This document shows positions 1 through 4,734 of a DNA stretch of 7,677 bases, piece by piece (the stretch's first letter is position 1; each line of letters begins with the position of its first letter). The DNA comes from Pseudomonadota bacterium (lineage in GTDB: Bacteria > Pseudomonadota > Gammaproteobacteria > Arenicellales > UBA868). Location: positions 1 to 7,677 of the forward strand of contig JABJIU010000110.1 of assembly GCA_018661145.1 (NCBI GenBank), given 5' to 3'. The position numbers were made by a program, and so were the translations under genes. Under the pieces are notes generated by a model. It was not told the origin of the DNA. It did no database searches and worked only from the letters and a program-made list of their open reading frames with translations.

Positions 1-533
1 CGCTGTACACCAACCGGCGCGATCTGGTCGAGAAGTATCCGACTTACGAGGACCGCAAGAGCCATTACCGGCTACCAACGCGGTATGCTTCTATCCAGAA
101 AACCGACTACTCAAAGGACTATCCGTTGATTCTTACCAGTGGACGTCTCGTAGAGTATGAGGGCGGCGGTGACGAGAGTCGGGCGAACCCCTGGCTGGCG
201 GAACTGCAGCAGGATATGTTTGCTGAGATCCATCCTGTGGATGCCAACAACAACGGCATTCGCGATGGCCAGATGGTTTGGGTGGAAGGAGCAGAGGGGG
301 CTAAGGTGAAGGTTCAGGCGATGGTGACACGGAGAGTCGCCCCCGGCGTTGTCTTCATGCCGTTCCACTTCGGTGGCCATCTCGAAGGTGTTGATCTTCG
401 CAGTAAGTATCCGCAAGGAGCCGATCCCTACGTGCTTGGCGAGTCGGCCAATACGGCGATGACCTACGGCTATGATTCAGTTACCCAGATGCAGGAAACC
501 AAGTGTTCCCTGTGCAGCATAAGCATTGCTTAA
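1..533 (+). CDS. fdhA: Formate dehydrogenase alpha (catalytic) subunit, C-terminal part; 5' end outside window
   Basis: An open frame runs from the window edge (first full codon at 3) to TAA at 531-533, giving 176 residues of a protein that begins upstream. It is the C-terminal molybdopterin dinucleotide-binding domain of the formate dehydrogenase large subunit. Visible signs are the PLILTSGRLVEYEGGG segment, then the FAEIHPVDANNNGIRDGQ block, then FMPFHFGGH, and the ending YGYDSVTQMQETK, all typical of FDH3-type alpha subunits. In the family this subunit binds bis-MGD with Mo or W and one [4Fe-4S] cluster, carries a Tat signal and oxidises formate in the periplasm; those parts lie outside the window. 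The next gene starts 15 bases after the stop and encodes the matching iron-sulfur subunit, which supports the call. The TTG at 126 and other internal starts are not real starts, because homology extends upstream of them. Confidence 0.93.
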   Translation, partial: LYTNRRDLVEKYPTYEDRKSHYRLPTRYASIQKTDYSKDYPLILTSGRLVEYEGGGDESRANPWLAELQQDMFAEIHPVDANNNGIRDGQMVWVEGAEGAKVKVQAMVTRRVAPGVVFMPFHFGGHLEGVDLRSKYPQGADPYVLGESANTAMTYGYDSVTQMQETKCSLCSISIA

Positions 534-548
534 AGGAGGATATTACTC

Positions 549-1148
549 ATGGCAAGAATGAAGTTCCTTTGCGATGCTGAGCGTTGCATCGAATGCAACG
601 CTTGCGTCACAGCTTGCAAAAACGAGCACGAGATCCCCTGGGGTGTGAACCGACGGCGGGTCGTGACCATTAATGATGGTGAACCTGGCGAGCGCTCTAT
701 CTCAGTGGCTTGCATGCACTGCTCGGAGGCGCCGTGCGCTACGGTTTGTCCTGTCGACTGCTTCTACACCACTAACGATGGGGTAGTGCTGCACGACAAG
801 GACATCTGTATCGGTTGCGGTTATTGCTTCTATGCATGCCCATTTGGCGCCCCGCAGTTTCCCGAGACAGGCGCTTTCGGCTCACGCGGCAAGATGGACA
901 AATGCACTTTCTGTGCAGGTGGCCCGGAACAGGCGAATTCCAGCGAGGAATACCGTAAGTACGGTCGCAACCGTCTGGCAGAAGGCAAACTGCCTCTGTG
1001 TGCTGAAATGTGTTCAACAAAAGCGCTTCTCGCCGGTGATGGTGACAAGGTCTCGGATATCTTCCGTGAACGCGTCATGTATCGTGGTGCGGGGGCACTT
1101 CAGTGGGGATGGGGTGTTGCCTACGACAAGCAGGGTGTGAAGGGTTAG
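549..1148 (+). CDS. fdh3B: Formate dehydrogenase FDH3-type beta subunit, four [4Fe-4S] clusters
   Basis: This complete 199-residue protein is the electron-transfer subunit between the molybdenum site of alpha and the hemes of gamma. Sixteen cysteines form four cluster motifs: C13/16/19/23, C55/58/63/67, C87/90/93/97, and C119/122 with C151/155. This is the arrangement of the FdnH/HybA/NrfC-like ferredoxin family. It is shorter than E. coli FdnH (about 290 residues) and lacks that protein's C-terminal membrane helix, which matches the soluble FDH3-type beta. No signal peptide is visible; in this family beta is thought to be exported with the Tat-bearing alpha subunit. The start is secured by a near-perfect Shine-Dalgarno AAAGGAGGA at 532-540, eight bases before ATG 549, which overlaps the stop codon of alpha. 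This implies tight co-expression with alpha. The next gene is 188 bases downstream. Confidence 0.95.
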   Translation: MARMKFLCDAERCIECNACVTACKNEHEIPWGVNRRRVVTINDGEPGERSISVACMHCSEAPCATVCPVDCFYTTNDGVVLHDKDICIGCGYCFYACPFGAPQFPETGAFGSRGKMDKCTFCAGGPEQANSSEEYRKYGRNRLAEGKLPLCAEMCSTKALLAGDGDKVSDIFRERVMYRGAGALQWGWGVAYDKQGVKG

Positions 1149-1183
1149 GCAGTTTCCTGCTGGGCTTTGAAAGTGGTTCTGGA

Positions 1184-1212
1184 CGGCGGCGGCAGTTTCG
1201 CTGCCGCCGTCG
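1184..1212 (+). promoter_or_regulatory. Stable GC-rich hairpin in the gap between beta and gamma genes
   Basis: Bases 1184-1195 pair with 1201-1212 around a five-base loop (TTTCG). This gives 12 pairs, all canonical except one G-T at 1186/1210, and ten of them G-C. No T-run follows, so it does not look like a standard intrinsic terminator. It sits 36 bases after the beta stop, inside an otherwise gene-free 188-base spacer. Inferred roles are an mRNA-stabilising or processing element that sets different amounts of the soluble and membrane subunits, or a partial attenuator. The pairing is seen directly; the role is inferred. Confidence 0.6.
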
Positions 1213-1324
1213 GCTCACTTGTTTCGGGGCAGCTCGCTTCGGTTTACCCCCACAATGATGCCGGAATCTCGGTAGTGATACTGATGCGGAGCGAACGGAC
1301 ACCGTCGTTTCCGTCGGCGCAGTT

Positions 1325-1330
1325 AAGGAG
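1325..1330 (+). promoter_or_regulatory. Ribosome binding site that fixes the start of the gamma subunit
   Basis: AAGGAG lies six bases before GTG 1337 but directly abuts the in-frame TTG at 1331. The spacing therefore favours GTG 1337 and shortens the protein by two residues relative to the longest reading. Confidence 0.7.
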
Positions 1331-1336
1331 TTGAAC

Positions 1337-2359
1337 GTGACTAACTCTCGATCGTGGATTCTCGTCCTATGGTTCCTAGCCTTGGTTGCCGCTGGGTTGG
1401 CGCCGAGCAGCCTCACGCTGGCTGAGTCCGGGGAAGCCCCGGCTGTGATCAATAACCCCAATCCGGGGGCGGACCTATGGCGGGCGGTGAGGGGCCACCT
1501 GGAATCGCCGGCGGTGACCCAGGTAACAGGCTTTGACACTGCCGTGCTCGTTAACGAGCAGGGCAGCCGCTGGACTTCAATCCGTGTGAATGAGTTGGTC
1601 CCGAAGTCGCGGGAGTGGCTAATCTTCGTTATCCTGTTGCTTGGGCTCCTGTACATGGTTGCCGGCCCGGCGAAGCTTCAGCAGGGCGAGTCCGGAGTCG
1701 AGGTGCAGCGCCATAACGTCACCGCCCGGTTCATCCACTGGTTTATGGCGGTCATCTTCATTGTGTTGGGTATTACCGGTCTAATTCTCTTGTTTGGACG
1801 GGTGGCGTTGATTCCTTTGATCGGAAAGGAGGCCTTTGGCGTGGTAGCGAGCCTCTGTAAGGAAACGCACAACTTTGTCGGCCCGTTATTTCCGGTGGCG
1901 ATTGCCCTCGTATTCTTCAACCTGGTCCGTGGCAATCTTTATGAGCGCGGCGATATTAAATGGATTCTAAAAGGGGGAGGTTTCTTCGGGACAGGCCATG
2001 TTAGCGCCGGAAAGTTTAATCCCGGCGAGAAAATCCTTTTCTGGTTGACTATATTCCTCGGCATCGGGATCTCGGTGACCGGATACGTTCTAGATTTTCC
2101 CGCTATCGCGGCCTGGGTCGTCAGTGTGTCCCCTGACGTTAGCCAGTATCGGCATTTGATGGAATTCTCCCACGTGCTCCATACCATCATCGCTATCGTG
2201 TTCATTGCACTAATCTTTGGCCATATCTTTTTAGCCACCATGCTGGTGCCGGGAACACTCTCCGGCATGACAACCGGCAAAGTTGATGCAAATTGGGCCA
2301 AGGAGCATCATGATCGGTGGTATGACGAGATAGAGGTGCACAGCGACAAGGAGTCTTAG
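1337..2359 (+). CDS. fdhC: Formate dehydrogenase gamma subunit, cytochrome b
   Basis: This 340-residue protein is the membrane anchor and quinone-reducing cytochrome b of the formate dehydrogenase. Residues 7-29 look like a cleavable signal peptide ending near LTLA. A polar extracytoplasmic stretch follows (about 30-92), then a helix at about 94-110, and then the four-helix cytochrome b core (about 130-153, 180-198, 232-252 and 280-304). Likely heme ligands are H134 (RFIHW), H178 (ETHNF), H282 and H296; the 14-residue spacing of the last pair matches E. coli FdnI H155/H169. The tail GKVDANWAKEHHDRWYDEIE is the conserved C-terminal signature of FdnI-type proteins. The N-terminal extension and extra helix relative to FdnI (about 217 residues) are usual in the longer gamma subunits paired with FDH3-type enzymes. 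GTG start, stop TAG. The long leader from beta, with its hairpin, may tune expression. Confidence 0.92.
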   Translation: MTNSRSWILVLWFLALVAAGLAPSSLTLAESGEAPAVINNPNPGADLWRAVRGHLESPAVTQVTGFDTAVLVNEQGSRWTSIRVNELVPKSREWLIFVILLLGLLYMVAGPAKLQQGESGVEVQRHNVTARFIHWFMAVIFIVLGITGLILLFGRVALIPLIGKEAFGVVASLCKETHNFVGPLFPVAIALVFFNLVRGNLYERGDIKWILKGGGFFGTGHVSAGKFNPGEKILFWLTIFLGIGISVTGYVLDFPAIAAWVVSVSPDVSQYRHLMEFSHVLHTIIAIVFIALIFGHIFLATMLVPGTLSGMTTGKVDANWAKEHHDRWYDEIEVHSDKES

Positions 2360-2370
2360 TTCGGCGTAGG

Positions 2371-2392
2371 CGTTCAGACCACGCTCTGAACG
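2371..2392 (+). other. Perfect 8-bp hairpin after the gamma gene
   Basis: CGTTCAGA (2371-2378) and TCTGAACG (2385-2392) are exact reverse complements around a six-base loop, starting 11 bases after the gamma stop codon. The sequence after it is A/G-rich, not T-rich, so it is not a stand-alone terminator on this strand. It lies 11 bases before the real terminator hairpin. It may protect the 3' end of the message or bind a protein; the role is inferred. Confidence 0.55.
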
Positions 2393-2403
2393 AAAAGAGG
2401 GTA

Positions 2404-2435
2404 CGAGGGTCGCGAATTGCGACCCTCGCTTTTTT
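2404..2435 (+). terminator. Intrinsic terminator of the formate dehydrogenase operon
   Basis: A perfect 10-bp stem, CGAGGGTCGC (2404-2413) with GCGACCCTCG (2419-2428), encloses the loop GAATT and is followed after one base by six T residues (2430-2435). This is a textbook rho-independent terminator for the + strand, and it separates the formate dehydrogenase genes from the ankyrin gene. Confidence 0.92.
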
Positions 2436-2491
2436 GCCACGGGGAATAGTCCATGATCCTTATCCGATAGGTGTAGCCGGTTTTGTTGAGG

Positions 2492-3235
2492 ATGAAGCGC
2501 CAAAGGCTGGTTGTTGCCGTGGTGTTGGTGATTTCGCAAGGATTGGCGGGCGCCACGAATTCGACGTCGCCGGAAGCCTGGGTGACGGCGATCCAGATGC
2601 GCGATGTTGGGCGCCTCAGTCTCCTGCTGGAGAACGGGTTCGTCGACATAAATCTCAGCAACAAGAAAGACAAGACGGCTCTCATGGTTGCAGCCCAGGC
2701 TGGAGATCTCCCACTGTGCTTGGACCTTGTCGCGGCGGGGGCAAGGATCAATGTGCAGAACGAAAACGGGGGGACGCCGCTGATGCACGCGGCAGTAGGG
2801 GGTAATCCCGAAATCGTCAGCCTACTTCTGTCAGTGCAGGCCCAGACAGATACTGCTGCTGTTAACGGATGGACTGCCCTGGCGCTTGCCGCCGCAAAGG
2901 GCCACGTTGCTATAGTGGGTAGCCTACTTCGCGCAACAGCAGATCCAAATCTTGCCGATATCTTCGGCTGGACACCATTGATGCACGCGGTCGAGCAGGA
3001 GCGGCGTGAGACCGTCGCACTATTTCTTGGGCAGTCGGATATTCGGGTGAATCTGCAAAATCTTGACGGCGTGACTGCGCTGCATCGTGCCGTCGCACAG
3101 GGCTTTCGTGAAATCAGTGGGATGCTAGTCAAGTCAGGCGCAAGAATTGACTTGCCTGATCAGACTGGGCGAACCGCCGTCGATTACGCCCGCGAAGCGC
3201 AACAGATCCAGATTCTGAAAGACCTCGGCGGCTAA
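2492..3235 (+). CDS. Exported ankyrin-repeat protein
   Basis: This 247-residue protein starts with a clear Sec signal peptide: MKRQR, a hydrophobic run to about residue 17, then a likely cut near LAGA-TN (20-22). The rest is a solenoid of about six ankyrin repeats. The first is degenerate (about 27-57). The next four begin near 60, 93, 126 and 159 with the motif (D/G)xTxLxxAxxxG, another runs at about 193-225, and a partial cap (GRTAVDYAREA) closes the fold. Ankyrin repeats bind proteins; no partner or enzymatic domain is visible. ATG 2492 is preferred over TTG 2483 and 2486 because it gives the best signal peptide, although GAGG lies unusually close to it (2488-2491). A stop at 2474-2476 blocks any longer start. 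It follows the formate dehydrogenase terminator, so it probably has its own promoter; none is convincing, although TTGCCA at 2434-2439 resembles a -35 box. It converges with the next gene, 9 bases apart. Confidence 0.85.
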   Translation: MKRQRLVVAVVLVISQGLAGATNSTSPEAWVTAIQMRDVGRLSLLLENGFVDINLSNKKDKTALMVAAQAGDLPLCLDLVAAGARINVQNENGGTPLMHAAVGGNPEIVSLLLSVQAQTDTAAVNGWTALALAAAKGHVAIVGSLLRATADPNLADIFGWTPLMHAVEQERRETVALFLGQSDIRVNLQNLDGVTALHRAVAQGFREISGMLVKSGARIDLPDQTGRTAVDYAREAQQIQILKDLGG

Positions 3236-3244
3236 AAACGCGCT

Positions 3245-3991
3245 TTAACAGAGTACCTGTCTGGCGCAGTAACTGTCTAGGGTCACCGCTTTAGTCGTTC
3301 CTTCGACGGGCTGATCGACCGCTTCGCTTTTAAACTCGAGTTCCAGACGGTGTCCAAAGGTTTCGAAATAAGAAACGAACATCGACTGGCCGGCAACGCC
3401 GACAGCAAAAAGATAGTCTGTTTGTGGATCGTGTTCTAACAAGATCGCCGCAAGCGGGTTAGGTGCTGGTCCGCCCAGCACCCGGCCCCCTTCGGCAGGA
3501 TCATAGACACTGCCTTCCGAACAGCAGTAGATCACGTTGGGCCGGCGGTGAAATAGGTTGTCGTGTCCCGCATATTGCACCTCTTCAGGCCGGTAGTTAA
3601 TAAAACTTACCTGAACTGAGGGATGACTCATTTTGTGCGCACAGATGGCGGAAAACGAAACAATCTGATTTTGTGGGCCGACGCCGCCGGGCCAGTCATA
3701 TTGGCCTCCCTGCTGAGTCTTGAGGGTTGTGGCTTGATTAACTGACTGTTCCAGACGAATGAGAAAGCACGGTGTCGAGATATATGGATAGAAAAAAAGA
3801 TAACTCTCGTCGGTAATAAGATTACCTGCTCTCAGCGGCGTGTCATCTTCATTGAGTAGTTGCACCCGGTTGAAAAACTGTCCTTGGCTCACCGAAGCGA
3901 CCAGGGTTTCCGGATAAGACGCTACAGTCGCTGCAGCGGTAGCACAAACCTTTATAAATCGCCGGCGGTCAGTTTCTGTCTTTCGCGTCAT
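3245..3991 (-). CDS. Tat-exported Rieske-like [2Fe-2S] protein with an altered cluster site
   Basis: This 248-residue protein begins with a twin-arginine signal (DRRRFIKVCATAAATVAS, residues 8-25), which implies folded export with a cofactor. A Rieske-type fold is suggested by box 1, C117-A-H119, and box 2, YCCSEGSVYDP (155-165), followed by GGRVLGGPAPNPL. Aligned without gaps to the canonical CPCHGS box, the ligand cysteine is C156 but the histidine position holds E159 (codon 3515-3517). If C157 is taken as the ligand instead, the position holds G160. Either way one of the four cluster ligands is not histidine. The spacing between boxes (36 residues) is also longer than the roughly 15-17 common in Rieske proteins. 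Two cysteines sit at the extreme C-terminus (C242, C248). ATG 3991 with an upstream GGGGAA is preferred to TTG 4015, which has no ribosome binding site. No cytochrome b or oxidase partner gene is adjacent. The physiological role is unknown. Confidence 0.75.
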   Translation of the reverse strand: MTRKTETDRRRFIKVCATAAATVASYPETLVASVSQGQFFNRVQLLNEDDTPLRAGNLITDESYLFFYPYISTPCFLIRLEQSVNQATTLKTQQGGQYDWPGGVGPQNQIVSFSAICAHKMSHPSVQVSFINYRPEEVQYAGHDNLFHRRPNVIYCCSEGSVYDPAEGGRVLGGPAPNPLAAILLEHDPQTDYLFAVGVAGQSMFVSYFETFGHRLELEFKSEAVDQPVEGTTKAVTLDSYCARQVLC

Positions 3992-3997
3992 ACGGTT

Positions 3998-4010
3998 CCC
4001 CGATGAGGTC
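3998..4010. repeat. 13-base direct repeat, copy 1
   Basis: CCCCGATGAGGTC occurs here and again at 4115-4127. This copy overlaps the presumed ribosome binding region of the Rieske-like gene on the minus strand. The repeat might be a binding site or a small duplicated remnant; its function is unknown. Confidence 0.5.
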
Positions 4011-4114
4011 TCCAATGATTAGGTCTGGTACTACCCCAAGTCACCAACGAAGAGCACGTCGTCAGGCATGATAAAATATTTTGCCTTAAAACGCATTCTT
4101 GCCCGTTCGGGTGC

Positions 4115-4127
4115 CCCCGATGAGGTC
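4115..4127. repeat. 13-base direct repeat, copy 2
   Basis: This is an exact second copy of CCCCGATGAGGTC, 117 bases from copy 1 and 25 bases upstream of the tRNA gene. Beside it lies a short palindrome, CCCGTTCGGG (4102-4111). No convincing -10/-35 pair for the tRNA could be read in this interval. Confidence 0.5.
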
Positions 4128-4151
4128 CCTGGTGTTGCGTTTGAGGCCTGC

Positions 4152-4241
<90 letters not shown>

Positions 4242-4310
4242 TCTACCTGTAACAAGCCTGCCTGTCGGGGCTCAACTTCAAGGCCCGCTGCGGACCCCCT
4301 GTGAGGAAAA

Positions 4311-4706
4311 ATGGAAGATTGCCTGTTTTGTGATTTCGATAATGACGAGCTGATTGAGGAAGGGCAGTACTGTTATGCGCGCCGCGACGGCTACCCCGTG
4401 AGCGAACATCATTCGCTGGTCATCCCAAAAAGGCACGTCGCTTCCTATTTCGATCTTGACGAGGATGAAGTTATCGACATGCATCGCATGGTGGTGCAAA
4501 TGAAGGCTCGGATCGAATCAATGGATAAGACGGTCAGCGGTTTTAATGTCGGGGTCAATGTTGGCCGCGATGCTGGTCAGTCTGTCTTCCACGTACACAT
4601 GCATTTGATGCCGCGCCGTAAAGGGGATATTGATAACCCGCAAGGAGGCGTTCGCGGCGTGATCCCCGCCAAGCGCACCTACGTCAGAAGAAGCAAGAGC
4701 CCTTAG
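4311..4706 (+). CDS. HIT family (histidine triad) nucleotide-binding hydrolase
   Basis: This 131-residue cytoplasmic protein has the histidine triad HVHMHLMPRR, with H94, H96 and H98; in this family the middle histidine attacks the alpha-phosphate of a nucleotide substrate. Other family marks are the N-terminal CLFC (C4, C7), HHSLVIPKRHV (33-43), and FNVGVNVGRDAGQSVFH, where the glycine- and Q-S-rich stretch leads into the triad. The length is normal for bacterial HIT proteins that cleave purine phosphoramidates or dinucleoside polyphosphates such as Ap4A; the exact substrate cannot be read from sequence. ATG 4311 is preceded by GAGGAAA at 4303-4309. The gene starts 69 bases after the tRNA, with no visible terminator between them, so read-through from the tRNA promoter is possible. 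It converges with the pseudokinase gene, 28 bases apart. Confidence 0.92.
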   Translation: MEDCLFCDFDNDELIEEGQYCYARRDGYPVSEHHSLVIPKRHVASYFDLDEDEVIDMHRMVVQMKARIESMDKTVSGFNVGVNVGRDAGQSVFHVHMHLMPRRKGDIDNPQGGVRGVIPAKRTYVRRSKSP

Positions 4707-4734
4707 GCTGAGCCAGTCGTATTGAAGGGAGTGG

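Noticed and set aside
1075..1656. 193-residue minus-strand open frame
   Set aside because: It lies opposite the end of beta, the spacer and the start of gamma. It has no recognisable domain and an R/P/S-rich composition typical of an antisense shadow.
2434..2805. 123-residue + strand open frame
   Set aside because: It overlaps the ankyrin gene in another frame, is glycine/arginine-rich, and has no domain or ribosome binding site.
2374..3132. 252-residue minus-strand open frame
   Set aside because: It is the antisense of the ankyrin gene and reads across the operon terminator. It is rich in S, A and R with no domain, whereas the + strand gives a clear signal peptide and repeats.
4070..4151. 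Promoter for tRNA-Ser
   Set aside because: No pair of -35 and -10 boxes with acceptable spacing could be read; the AT-rich patch at 4070-4092 lacks a convincing match.
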